Source: Erythroxylum novogranatense (Eukaryota > Streptophyta > Magnoliopsida > Malpighiales > Erythroxylaceae). Taken from it: DNA of 64,000 nt. The position numbers and the translations under genes were made by a program. A model generated the notes under the pieces. That model ran no database searches. It was not told the origin of the DNA and worked only from the letters and a program-made list of their open reading frames with translations. The stretch is from assembly GCA_029891385.1 (NCBI GenBank), contig CM057226.1, forward strand, positions 11,525,225 to 11,589,224, given 5' to 3'. Positions 45,065 to 55,619 of the stretch are shown in pieces (positions within the stretch are counted from its first letter, which is position 1; every line of letters begins with the position of its first letter).

Positions 45065-46831
45065 TTAAAAATAAGGATAGCGGTAGGGTTTAACATTTAC
45101 TAGGTTGTTAGGAGAATGTAAATGGATAGCATGGTCACATCTTCGAGATGGTGGTAATCCCTTTGGAGGCTGAAAGACGGTAGCAAACTTACGGAAAAGT
45201 GCAGCGATATCCTCATGTACACATGGTGCCGCGATTGATGGAGAAGGGACTAATTCCAGACGAAAATACTCAGCTATGGCGTTAATCCGTTCCAATCGTC
45301 TCAAACCTTGGAACTGGACGGCATGGGCGACTGGGGCAGAGTCGCCAATCCAGCGAATGGTCTTTCCATTAATTGAGAACTCAAAAATGGAAGCTGCATA
45401 ATCGGTCATGACAGGGCCCAGAGTGGCTAACCAGGCAATCCCTAACACCATATCCCACCCTTGAATCGGTAAGACATAAAAATCTACTAAAATTTCATGC
45501 CCCTGAATCACAATCGGCACCTGTTTCACAATACCAGAACGCACCAAACGCTCGCCACTACCCACCAACACCGAAAAACGAGGTGTAGTAGTGATGGGCA
45601 AATTGAGGAATTTCGTAACACGAGTCTGAACGAAATTATGCGTACTACCACCATCGAGCAAAACTTGAACAAAGTTGCCAAGGATCGAGCCCTGAAAATG
45701 CAATGTGGACACTGAACAACCCCCAGCTAAAGCATTATAAGAAATCGTCGAGTGGAGTTGAGAGGGGGGATCACCGGGCTCGGGTTCCATCTCTGAAACA
45801 ATGACTGGTGGTGGTGGATCAGGGTGGGCGGGGTCCGGCGGGTCACTTTCTTCCAACAACAATAACTGAGGTTTAGCTCGACATTTGTGATACCACGTGT
45901 ATTTGTCATCACAGTGGTAACAAAGGCCTTGAGCTCGACGGTGGGCTGCTTTCGTGGGGGAGAGCCGACGGAATGGAACTTTGGAACCCTTAGGTAAGAT
46001 AGCAGTAGCGGCGGCGGTAGGCGGAGGTGGTGTATGAGTGAGGGTAATGGGGATGAGTAAAGGTTTGGGTGTGGGTAAAATGGGCCTAGACGTGCCCAAG
46101 GAGGGCTTCAAGTGGCCCCTCTCCAACGCAATACGCTGCTCATGCAACTGGGCCAATGACATGGCCTCATTCAACGTGGTAGGCTTATGAACCAACACAG
46201 AGTGTTTGATGTCAGATCTGAGACCCGAGATGAAACAATGGACCAAGAACGGAGGTGGCAAATACATTGTCCGATTAGTAATGGCTTCAAATATGGAACG
46301 ATACTCATCCACCGAGGACGTTTGCTGGAGTTTGGCCAAAACTCCTTCAGGTTCTTCAAGGTCACAAGAACGGAACCGGTGTAAGAGTGTCGAGGTGAAA
46401 GCCGCCCAGCCTGCTAGTTGACGGTTGCGATGCATCCATTCAAACTAATCAGCAGTAGAATCATCAAAATAAAAAGAAGAAATCGTGACCCGTTCCTCCT
46501 CGCGAATCTGATAAAACTCAAAATAGCGATCGACCTGCATCACCCATCGATCGGGGTTAATGCCAGAAAACCTTGCCAGATGCACCGGCGCTGGTGTATG
46601 CCGCCCAAGAGGAGTAAGAGGAGCGCTATCACTGGAACCTTCCCCTGGTGTTTCCTCACCGGTATGATACTGCTTATGTGAGAAGTGACCCAAAACTTCA
46701 TGAAGAAGACGTTTCTGATCTTCAAAGGAAGAAATTAAAGAATCAAAATCTCGACGGAATGCTACCTGGGTGTCTGCCACTGCTGTAATCTTGTCATCCA
46801 AGACCTTGAATCTAGTATTATGCTTTGTCAT
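45065..46831 (-). pseudogene. Gypsy gag and protease
   Basis: Gag begins at the Met at 46831 (MTKHNTRFKVLDDKITAVAD), with FSGINPDRWVMQVDRYFEFY and, after a stop at about 46446, MHRNRQLAGWAAFTSTLLHRF. The knuckle is CYHCDDKYTWYHKC near 45900, where the usual Gly-His spacing is altered. The protease motif is LLDGGSTHNFVQ near 45650, the DSG(A/S)-type site with Gly at the second position as in many chromoviruses. In-frame stops at 46446 (former Trp) and 45065 (former Gln). Confidence 0.9.
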
Positions 46832-46840
46832 CTTATACAG

Positions 46841-46859
46841 AGGCCAATGAAAGCACCAA
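46841..46859 (-). other. Presumed primer binding site of the Reina-like element
   Basis: Minus strand TTGGTGCTTTCATTGGCCT directly follows the 5' LTR. It is in the right place for a primer site, but I do not assign a tRNA. Confidence 0.5.
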
Positions 46860-47244
46860 TGCAATGTTCTAATATTGCAATAAATCAATGGAACAGTAAT
46901 TGAAGGCAAGCAATCAGTGATTTGATTGATTTCAATTGTATTACAAACTTCGGAAGGAGAAAAACACCAGAAATAGATGAGAAAAACAGAGTGAATTTGG
47001 GATGAGAGAGAGAAACTGATATCTCATAACAGATTATTCATAACCAATTCTGGTATTATAATGGTTTATATATAAGGATCATAGCGTGCATGCAATTCCA
47101 CATCACTCTTCCTTGGCTCCTGACATGCTCTTCCATGCGTATCCCTGCAATTTGATTGGTGGAAACTTGATTCTGTTACTTCTTCTTACTATTGGGTCAT
47201 TGCTTGGGCCAGCCTCGCCACTGGGCTGTGTTGAATTCATAACA
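46860..47244 (-). repeat. 5' LTR of the Reina-like element (385 bp)
   Basis: Same length as the 3' LTR, about 3.4% different by eye. Starts (minus) TGTTATGAATTCAACACAGC. It also contains the pol C-terminal reading frame (47103 onward), which is silent in this position. Confidence 0.92.
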
Positions 47245-47417
47245 AAACTACAGGCAAGAATAGAAAGCTTTCTACTATCAAAACAAAGATTACAAAATGA
47301 AGATTTCACAATTCACACCAAGAATTAATACACGAAGTTATGGGAAAGAGATTTTGAGATATTTAAAACCTTAAACATAAGTCTCTTTATATAGCTTCAA
47401 ATGAATCTTGTTCTCTC

Positions 47418-47701
47418 TGTAAGAGATAAAATCTCAACACGTGCGATGATAACTTTGAATAAGGATGGCGACCCAAGACCCAGATCTGCCATTAGCTCCA
47501 GCCCAACATCTAAGCCTCCTCACAGCAACAAAATACACCCGCAGCATACACAATCCCTATAGCATTTCAGTTGTAACAAACTAAGCTGTACAGATACAAA
47601 ATTCTTTTCTGTAACAAACAAACATCTCTGTATATATATTCAACCAATGAATGGAAAAATGTAGATATTACATCATAACTTTTCTCTCCTCATAATTTAA
47701 A
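47418..47701 (+). repeat. 5' LTR of the Ale-like element (284 bp)
   Basis: TGTAAGAGATAAAATCTCAA to CATAATTTAAA. CTGTATATATATTCAACC (47631-47648) is the likely TATA region. The last C of the ACA end has changed to A. Confidence 0.95.
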
Positions 47702-47713
47702 TGGTATCAGAGC
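47702..47713 (+). other. Primer binding site of the Ale-like element
   Basis: TGGTATCAGAGC, complementary to the initiator Met-tRNA 3' end, directly after the 5' LTR. Confidence 0.92.
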
Positions 47714-47731
47714 ATTGAAGGACAAACGTCC

Positions 47732-49290
47732 ATGGCTCATATTTCAGAAGTTTCTTCATCTGCCAATCATCCGTCCGACTCTCAGCAAAATCAAAACCCC
47801 ACAACAATGCCTTCTCTCGATTTTTTTTCATTAGCTAAAACTCTTAATTTTAACCTACCTATCAAGCTGGAAAGGAATAACTTTGTTAACTGGCGTGCAC
47901 AAGTCCTAGCAGCCATACGTGCATTGGAGCTTGAAGCATTCATCACTTCAGGTATTTCACCACCAGAACCAGTGGTCCTCTCCTCACCTGAAACTCCACC
48001 TTCAGCTAACCCAGATTTCAGAGAATGGAAACGTGCAGACCAGCTCCTTCTCTGTTGGTTATTTTCCACCATTAGTGATGATGTAATTGGGCAACTCAAC
48101 ACTTCCTCCACTTCACTTGAGGTATGGCAAACCCTTGAAAGATTGTATGCACAGACTTCCATGGTCCGTGTCTTACAGCTCAAGCAATAGTTATCTACAA
48201 TACAAAAAGGTGCACTTAGCATTTCAGATTATATGCAGAGAATTAAACCAATTGGAGACTCACTTTTAATTGCAGGACATCGAGTTCCTAAACATGAACT
48301 CATTCTGAGTGCCTTAAATGGCTTAGGGCATGAATATGATCCAGTAGTTGTGTTTCTTACCCATACTATGAAAACCTCTAATCTACAAGACACTCAATAT
48401 ACCTTAATGATTCATGAGACTCGGATTGAGCAACTCAATGCTCTATCCACACAAACTACTACTGTTATACCCTCAGCTAATGTTGCTACTTATCACACAA
48501 ATAATAACTCAAATAGGCAACAATCTCATGGAAGCAGATCTGGTTATAAAGGCAGAGGAGGTAGAGGCAGAAATGGTAGATGGACAGGTTCTGGGAGAAT
48601 TTTTTGTCAATTGTGTCAAAAGCCTGGTCATGATGCTTTAAAATGTTATAAACGGTTTGATCAAACATGGCAGGGATCACAAAATTCATCAAATGGACAG
48701 CCACAATATCAGTCTCAAAGCACTACAGGTGGTTCTCAACATCACAGATTTGGTCCACATACATTCATTGCTCACAATCAGCCACAATCCTATACTACAA
48801 CAGATCCTGGAAGTGAATCAACATGGTTTGTGGACAGTGGTGCCACTCACCATGTTACCTCTGACTTGAACAACCTTACAAATAGCACGGTATATGAAGA
48901 CAAAGATCACCTTGCTATTGGTAATGGTAATACTCTTTTCATAGCTCATACTGGCTCCTCTCTTATTCATCCTCACAATAACAAACATACTCCTTTGGCC
49001 CTAAAAGATATTCTCCATGTTCCTCAAATAACTAAGAACCTTTTGAGTATTTCTAAAATCACAAAAGACAACAAAATCAAAGTGGAATTTACTGACAATT
49101 ATTGTTTGTTTAAGGACAAGGATTCAGGGAAACTTCTGCTTAGAGGAGTGCTTCAAGGTGGGCTCTACAGTTTTCAAGCCACTACTCCATCACAGTCTAC
49201 ATCTTCTGTTCCTACTTCTGGTTTACCTAAGAACCCTTCTCTTCAGAATCCTACTGCTAATGTATTCGGCAGATGTGAAGTTTACAATAT
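47732..49290 (+). pseudogene. Ale-type gag and protease
   Basis: Starts MAHISEVSSSANHPSDSQQN. The gag core has FNLPIKLERNNFVNWRAQVL and AIRALELEAFITSG, the usual Ale/Retrofit opening. An in-frame TAG at 48188 (former Gln in LKQ-stop-LSTIQKG) cuts it. Downstream in the same frame are UBN2 motifs, a Gly/Arg-rich linker (GYKGRGGRGRNGRW), the knuckle CQLCQKPGHDALKC (48606-48647) and the protease WFVDSGATHHVTSDL with an intact DSGA site (near 48826). Except for the stop the protein looks functional. Confidence 0.93.
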
Positions 49291-50276
49291 TCAAAAATCT
49301 GTCAATATTTGGCACAATAGGCTTGGTCATTCATCTAATCATGTACTGGATTTGATTTCAAAATCAGTAAACTTAAAGTTTGACTCCAGTAAAATTCAAT
49401 TTTGTAATGCATGTCAACAGGGTAAACTACATCAACTTCCCTTTGTTACTCATGATATTACTGCCACTAAACCCCTTGAAATTGTGTACTCAGACATTTG
49501 GGGTCCCTCTCCTCACATATCCAGTGAGGGTCATCGATATTATCTCATTTTTATTGATGCATACTCACGGTTTACATGGTTTTATCCTCTCAAAGTCAAA
49601 TCTGAAGCTTTATCTACATTTATTCGGTTCAAAACTCACACTGAACTACAACTTGATCACAAAATAAAAGCAATTCATACAGACAATGGGGGGGAATCTA
49701 AAGCTTTTTTACCCTTTCTCAATCAAACTGGAATTCACCATCGTTTCAGCTGTCCCTATACTCACCAACAAAATGGTGTTTCTGAAAGAAATCACCGTCA
49801 CATTCAAGAAACTGGTCTAACCCTACTCTCCCATGCACAAATGCATCTTACCCTATGGCTTGAAGCCTTTTCTACTACAGTTTTTCTAATTAATAATCTT
49901 CCAACACCACGTCTCCACAACAAATCACCATTTGAACTTCTATACCACAAAACCCCAAATTACCTTCTGTTTAAAACCTTTGGCTATAGCTGCTACCCTT
50001 ACCTACGGTACTACTCTAAACACAAGCTTGATTTCATACTGCTAAATGTGTTTTCTTAGGATACAGTCCTCTTCACCGTGGATATAAGTGTCTCACTTCA
50101 TCTGGTAAGATACTTATTTCCCGTCATGTTGTTTTTAATGAATGTGAGTTTCCTTATCCTTCCATTTTTCCTCATAAACTTCCATCTACTTCACCATCTT
50201 CCAGCTTACCTCTCTCTATTTTATCACCTGTTATTAAGTTTCAGGCCCCATCTTCAAGCACTCCACTTGCAGCACA
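49291..50276 (+). pseudogene. Ale-type integrase
   Basis: Pre-integrase WHNRLGHSSNHVLDLIS, knuckle-like FCNACQQGKLHQLPF, then the core with PLEIVYSDIWGP, FIDAYSRFTWFYPLK, HTDNGGESKAF and QQNGVSERNHRHIQE: the Asp, Asp, Glu triad is intact. Near 50035 one base is missing after HKLDF. The next frame continues with AKCVFLGYSPLHRGYKCL and HVVFNECEFP into a Ser/Pro-rich linker. The frameshift separates integrase from RT. Confidence 0.93.
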
Positions 50277-51441
50277 CTTGCCTGATCTGCCTCCTTGCAC
50301 CAGCAATAATACTCAGGTAATTTCTCATTCTCCTTCTTCCTCCAACTCTCCCTCTACTTCTTTTCAACAGCAGCCTACCTCTACTCTCCTTACACTCCCA
50401 CTCCCATCTTCTTTTGGCCCTCATCACCCTCCCTCCTCTCAGAATATCCACCCCATGCAAACTAGATCAAAATACGGTATTTTCAAACCTAAAACCTATT
50501 CTACTACCTTAACATCTTGTTCTACCTCAAAACCCACCTCAGTTCCTCAAGCTCTTCAGGATCCTGTGTGGCATCAAGCTATGAAAGATGAAATTTCTGC
50601 TCTACACAATAATCATACTTGGAGCCTAGTTCCTTTTGATCCTACCATGAATATATTACCTACTAAATGGGTTTTTCGCACTAAATTCAATGCTGATGGT
50701 TCTGTGGACAGGTTTAAAGCACGCCTTGTTGCCAAAGGGTTTAATCAAACCCCTGGTATTGACTATTCTGAGACTTTCAGTCCAGTAGTCAAGGCTTCTA
50801 CCATTAAAGTAGTTTTATCCCTTGTAGTCTCCTACAATTGGGATATTCAACAACTGGACATAAATAATGCTTTCCTAAATGGTGATCTACAAGAGGTGGT
50901 CTACATCAGTCAACCTCAGGGTTTTGTCAACTCTACTTATCCCAACCATGTTTGTCGCCTCTCCAAAGCCCTATACGGCTTGAAACAGGCCCCTAGGGTA
51001 TGGTTTCGGACACTAAAGGCAGCTTTCACCAGTTGGGGATTTACTAACTCTAAATCAGACTCCTCACTCTACTTCTACAGGCATAACAGTTTATTTCTAA
51101 TTGTTTTGGTCTATGTTGATGATATTCTTATCACAGGGAACAATTCAGCAGCTATACAAGATCTCATTACTAAACTTCAATCACAGTTTGCTCTTACTAC
51201 ATTGGGGAGTATCAATTACTTTCTAGGGTTTGAGGCTTACCGCAATACAACTGGATTATATCTCTCTCAGAGTCAGTATGTGCGTGAGCTGCTTCACCGT
51301 GCCAACATGTCTTCCTCCAAGCCTTGTACTACTCCCATCTCCACTGGTTCCAAACTCTCTCTTCATGATGGCCTCCCCTTCTCGGATCCCTCTTTGTATC
51401 GAAGTTTAGTTGGTGGGCTTCAGTATCTCTGTAATACATAA
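50277..51441 (+). pseudogene. Ale-type reverse transcriptase
   Basis: Linker, then WHQAMKDEISALHNNHTWSL, NILPTKWVFRTKFN, RFKARLVAKGFNQ, IDYSETFSPVVKASTIK, LDINNAFLNGDL, LSKALYGLKQAPRVW and the polymerase box YVDDILITGNN (near 51110). Both catalytic Asp residues are kept. The open frame ends at a TAA (51439) inside LQYLCNT-stop-PDISYSVN; RNase H continues in the same frame, so this is a nonsense mutation. Confidence 0.94.
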
Positions 51442-52224
51442 CCAGACATCAGTTATTCGGTCAATAAATTAAGTCAATTTCTTGTTAATCCCTTAACTAC
51501 TCACTGGATCGCCTTAAAAAGGGTTCTCCGTTACCTTCTAGGGACTGTTGATTTAGGGCTTCACTTTCGGCCCTCCTCATCTCCTCTTCAACTTCACGCC
51601 TTTAGCGATTCCGACTGGGCCAGCTCGCCTAATGATCGGAAGTCCACCAGCGGCGGCTGCGTCTTCCTCGGGGGGAATCTCGTCTACTGGAACTCGAAGA
51701 AACAGTCGGTTGTGGCTCGCTCCAGTACTGAGGCAGAGTATCGGGCACTCTCTCAGATCTCCACTGAAGTCATATGGCTCCTTTCTCTCCTCTCTGAGCT
51801 TGGATTCACCTCTCCTCAAAAACCCATCATCTTGTGCGATAACAACGGCGCCCGATCTTTAGCTCACAATCCGGTTTTTCACTCCCGCACCAAACACTTC
51901 GAACTAGATTTGCATTTCATTCGAGACAAAATTTCAGATGGTGTTTTGGAAGTTAACTATGTCAGTACTACAGATCAAGCCGCGGATATACTTACGAAGC
52001 CTCTGATAGCCGCACGTTTCTCTTACCTTCTGACCAAACTCAACCTTATCGTCAATCCCCGGTCTCGTTTGAGAGGGGATGTAAGAGATAAAATCTCAAC
52101 ACGTGCAATGATAACTTTGAATAAGGATGGCGGCCCAAGACCCAGATCTGCCATTAGCTCCAGCCCAACATCTAAGCCTCCTCACAGCAACAGAATACAC
52201 CCGCAGCATACACAATCCCTATAG
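51442..52224 (+). pseudogene. Ale-type RNase H, reading into the 3' LTR
   Basis: Motifs LHAFSDSDWASSP, RSSTEAEYRALSQ, LCDNNGARSLAHNP and RTKHFELDLHFIRD carry the acidic residues of RNase HI. The frame stays open through the polypurine tract and about 48 codons into the LTR (52080 on), with a stop at 52222. Similar LTR read-through is seen in the Reina-like pol. Confidence 0.92.
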
Positions 52225-52363
52225 CATTTCAGTTGTAACAAACTAAGCTGTACAGATACAAAATTCTTTTCTGTAACAAACAAACATCTCTGTATATATA
52301 TTCAACCAATGAATGAAAAAATGTAGAGATTACATCATAACTTTTCTCTCCTCATAATTTACA
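52080..52363 (+). repeat. 3' LTR of the Ale-like element (284 bp)
   Basis: TGTAAGAGATAAAATCTCAA to CATAATTTACA, followed by the target copy CTCTC. Preceded by the purine tract TTTGAGAGGGGA. Confidence 0.95.
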
Positions 52364-52402
52364 CTCTCACCCACTTCCGTGGGATAGAAAACCAACATGT
52401 GG

Positions 52403-53811
52403 ACCATTGGAGTGGCTATGCTATTAAGACACCAATCTTGTAAAGGTGGAAAGTGTTTTAACATTATTTTCCAGGTACGCTTAGACTGCGGTGCCCTAGT
52501 TAATGCCATTCCTTAGGGGCCAAATATTTCTCTTTAAAACAGTATTTATATTCAGTTAAAAGTAATACGAAGATTATAGTATAGAGGTGATGTAATTATT
52601 GTTACTCTTGATATACTAGAGATAAGAATATGGCTGCAAAAAATGTTAAAAATATTTGTCAAAAGATTCAAATAATTTTTTATTCTTATTTATATTATTA
52701 TGTTACACGAATATTGCTACCGCCGCTAAATAAATATTATTTCTGACGGATATACAATTTCTGTCGATAATTGACTACGGTTTTTTTACTGTCGATAATT
52801 TTCATCGCTAATTCAAACTTTTATTGTAGAGTGCTTTAATATTTTTAAAACGGTATTAGGAGCAGTCTAAACTACAAAAGAATTGGATTTTGTCAATTTT
52901 AATATTTAGACTATCAATTTAACTTATGCAATACTGCAGTTGAATAATTTAGATTTATCAGATATTGACGTGATTTTAAAATAATTTCTTTAATTATTAA
53001 TTTAAAAAGTATTTCGTATGAAAAGACGTAAATTGTTTATTTTGCTATCACTTTTGTACCTTATTCAAGGTGTAATGAGTATTATTTTATTAACTTTAAA
53101 ATACAAAGTAGTACTAAAGATAATGATAAAATGTTAATCTTTGTAGAAAACATTAAAGTGTATACAAGAAAAATTATATGCTACTAGGAACTTTATTAAT
53201 ATAAAGGATAATATAATATTATAAGGTTTGAAGCACTCTTACCATGCCATGATACTTAAGTTTTATTGAACTGGATATTAACTTTTGATTACCCTTGATC
53301 TATTTTTAATGAACTGGAATTTAACGTTTGATTATCCTTGTTTCATTGCATGTGTTAATTTAAATAAAATAAGCTTTGTCTCGTAATCTTTAAAACAATT
53401 TTCAGATAATATTAAAAGTTTTAAATTGTGGACTATTAATTATAATGTGATTAAGAGCAATTAAAGTTTGTGGATTTTACAATACAAATGTGAAAATATG
53501 GTATACCTTCAAAATAATTGTGAGAAACATTTCAATTTAAATGGTAATACTATGAAAATAATTGCAATTATACTCTTCAATTTAAATTTTGGTGTTATAA
53601 AATTGATATATTATATCATTTTATTTTACAAAATAAAATATTTCATAAAAGTTTAAATAAATATTTATTGTTATTATTTTATTTTATTTAGAGTGCAACT
53701 ATAATTGAAAAGTTATGTTTTGTCATAAAATCACGATACAAATATATACTAGTTTGGGATGTATAGTATTGTTATATTGTTGTCTCTAAAAACATAACTT
53801 TTAAACATCAC
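52403..53811. other. Low-copy DNA, right part of segment P1
   Basis: No gene. It matches 54985-55500 in order (GAGGTGATGTAATTATTGTT, ACTATCAATTTAA, CACTCTTACCATGCCATGAT). The block 52715-52850 is absent from the other arm and holds repeated CTGTCGATAATT and CATCGCTAATTC; it is probably a transposon-derived fragment. Confidence 0.6.
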
Positions 53812-53859
53812 TTGAAGGGAAGTAGGGAGAAATGCTCCTCCTATGAGCGCTGCAGCCAT
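53812..53859 (-). pseudogene. 5' fragment of a CC-NLR (RPP13-like) resistance gene
   Basis: ATG at 53859 opens MAAALIGGAFLPTSLQV, matching the characteristic N-terminus of many eudicot CC-NB-LRR proteins (pattern MAxALIGGAFLSAxLQVLFDRLAS). After SLQV the frame reads MFKSYVF and soon stops, and nothing further of the coiled coil, NB-ARC or LRR is found. Either a gene start captured or left behind by rearrangement, or a chance match; the length and order of the match favour the former. The 5' side (53860-53930) is AT-rich like a plant leader. Confidence 0.5.
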
Positions 53860-54167
53860 AATTCTTCGCTAGTTGAAATGGAATTGTTGATCTAAAACAA
53901 CAACAGTGAGAGCAAGTTGATGAGTTCGATAATTGTGTTTAGTAAGGTGGTATTGTTGTATGATTTTTTTGGAAGATGTATGTTGTTGTATGATTGATAT
54001 ATTATATATAATACATCCTTAAGTTGCCTTCCAATTAGCTTTCCATGGTCTACACAAGGTTTCCTTCCCCTCAAATGCAGGAAATTTCCTCCCTTGAAAA
54101 AGGTGGCACCAACTTGCATTAATTTGACCGTGACTTGTGATTGTGAAAGGCTGTATATGTATATGCC

Positions 54168-55500
54168 TACCTCCAAGAACGATGTCGATATAGAGTAATT
54201 GACTAATTGCTTTTATTTATGGATTATAATTATAATGGGCAATCATAGAAAATTTATATGGAGATCATTTAATGGTTGAAGCGATAACTAATGCTGTATA
54301 AGTGATTTGGAATTACCCCTGGCTCTTAACAGGCACCTAAACTCGCGCATCAATGATTCTATCTGTAAAACAATAGTGTTGAAGAAGTTTCATTCGAAAG
54401 AGAAGATAGGGTTAGTTAAAAAGATTCTGAGACAATAAATTATTATATGATACTTCAAAATGAAGAGCTACTTTCTACTCATCTACAGTATTAGGGCGGT
54501 TTTGCTTTTCCCGTGGGCTATAAGAGTGGTTTTTTTTTTTTTTTGTCCACGAGGTGTTATAGGAGGGTCCCAATTATAGGAAGGTATCTTTAAGTCATCC
54601 ATGCCTAAACTAATCCCCGCTCGAGCCGGGTAAATCTCTTACGGAAGGCAAAGCTCTGGTTTCAAGTTTTAAATACCAATCATGCAAAAGTGAACAGTGA
54701 TTCTATTAGTAAAACAATAATGTTGAAGTTTCATTCCTAAGAGAATAGGGTTAGTTAAAAAGATTATGGGACTATAAATTATTATATCCAGCTGACCTTC
54801 TTTTCCCCTCAATTTCTAGTCATGGCAGGCCAAGTCATTGCGAGTCCACCTAATGTGAAAAGCATATTTGAGAAGACCCAAAAAGTAGAACTAAACGTAG
54901 ACTTGTTTGAATAATGATCGTGGGATTAGTCTGAGGAAAACTTTGTTTATTGCATGATACTGCAAAATTGTTTTCAAGTATACTTAGGTATGGTACAAGA
55001 ATTTCTCTTTACATTACGTTTAAAAATGATACGAATATTATATTTTAGAGGTGATGTGATTAGTCTTGCTCTTGTTATATTAGAAATAATAATCTGACCG
55101 CCCAAAAGGTTTAAAATATTTTCAAAAGATTTAAATAAACAATTTTATCTAGACTATCAATTTAATTTAAGTGATATCACAGTTGAACAATTTAGCTTTA
55201 TTAGATACTGATATGATTTTATAAATAATTTTTGGGATATTGATTAAAGGTGTAACATTTTACATTAACATTTTATAAAAATATAAAATCGTTATCTTTT
55301 ATACAAAGTGTAATAAATATTATTGTAGTAATATTAAAGTAAAAATCATATAAAAAAAAAAAGTAATGGTAAAATTTGAAATCTTTTATATAGTATTTAG
55401 GTGCATATAAATGAAATGCTATTAGAGACTTTTTTTAATAGAAAGGATAATAGGGTAATATATGATTTCAAGCACTTTTACCCTACCATGATATTTTAGT
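54168..55500. repeat. Segment P2, diverged tandem copy of P1
   Basis: Collinear with 9722-9786, 18601-19012 and 52403-53330 once elements A and B are removed. P2 lacks A and B and so shows both empty sites approximately. It has its own internal duplication (54350-54470 against 54690-54795, sharing AGGGTTAGTTAAAAAGATT) around a GC-richer insert. Confidence 0.75.
54530..54690. other. Poly-T tract and GC-richer insert of unknown type
   Basis: A run of T (54532-54553) is followed by TCCACGAGGTGTTATAGG, GGAAGGTATC and CGCTCGAGCCGGGTAAATC. It is absent from P1 and differs in composition from its surroundings. No end repeats could be fixed; it may be a transposon fragment. Confidence 0.4.
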
Positions 55501-55524
55501 TTTAGTGAAATGGAGATTACCTTT

Positions 55525-55619
55525 GCTTTTGCGTGTTTTGAGGTTACCTTTGGTAGCTCTTGTTTGTACATAACATTTTATCTTTTATTAAATTCTGATT
55601 TACCCAAAAAAAAAAAAAA
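55525..55619 (+). mobile_element. Short 5'-truncated LINE tail (95 bp)
   Basis: Flanked by the 15-bp direct repeat ATGGAGATTACCTTT (55510-55524, 55620-55634) and ending in CTGATTTACCC plus a run of A. It is a very short target-primed insertion like 5501-5891 but with no coding part. Confidence 0.85.

Larger units (their letters stand above)
37471..47244 (-). mobile_element. Reina-like chromovirus (Ty3/Gypsy), carrying element v
   Basis: 385-bp LTRs at both ends, TSD AAACT (37466-37470, 47245-47249), order gag, protease, RT, RNase H, integrase, chromodomain on the minus strand. Short LTRs starting TGTTATGAATTC and a C-terminal chromodomain fit the Reina clade. Without v it is 5.19 kb, the usual size. 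The two LTRs differ at about 13 of 385 positions by eye. Confidence 0.92.
47418..52363 (+). mobile_element. Ale-like Copia element (4946 bp)
   Basis: 284-bp LTRs at 47418-47701 and 52080-52363 with 6 differences by eye (about 2.1%), TSD CTCTC (47413-47417, 52364-52368), primer site TGGTATCAGAGC (47702-47713) and polypurine tract near 52066-52079. The gag-pol frame is broken only by two stops and one base deletion. It is the youngest dated insertion in the window and sits in the right LTR of element B. Confidence 0.95.
19013..52397 (-). mobile_element. Tork-like Copia element B, split by six first-level insertions
   Basis: Minus-strand element bounded by TGTGG at 19008-19012 and 52398-52402. 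LTR remnants lie at both ends, with gag, protease, integrase, RT and RNase H in Copia order from right to left. First-level insertions are the MITE 19110-20357, iii 21680-25603, C 25953-30727, iv 33252-37103, a Reina-like Gypsy 37471-47244 (carrying v) and an Ale-like Copia 47418-52363. Removing each with one target copy leaves about 4.84 kb. All coding parts carry many stops, more than in Tork-1, so it is the oldest layer here. Confidence 0.9.
37354..52397 (-). repeat. Right (5') LTR of element B, in three pieces
   Basis: Pieces 37354-37470, 47250-47417 and 52369-52397 add to about 314 bp and align in order with the left LTR. The Reina-like element separates the first two and the Ale-like element the last two. 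The outer end ...AACCAACA abuts TGTGG (52398-52402). Confidence 0.88.

Noticed and set aside
53892..54176. 94-aa minus-strand frame beginning MEVGIYIYSLSQSQVTVKLM
   Set aside because: No recognisable domain or signal; overlaps the P2 border, and P1 has no matching frame. Too weak to call a gene.
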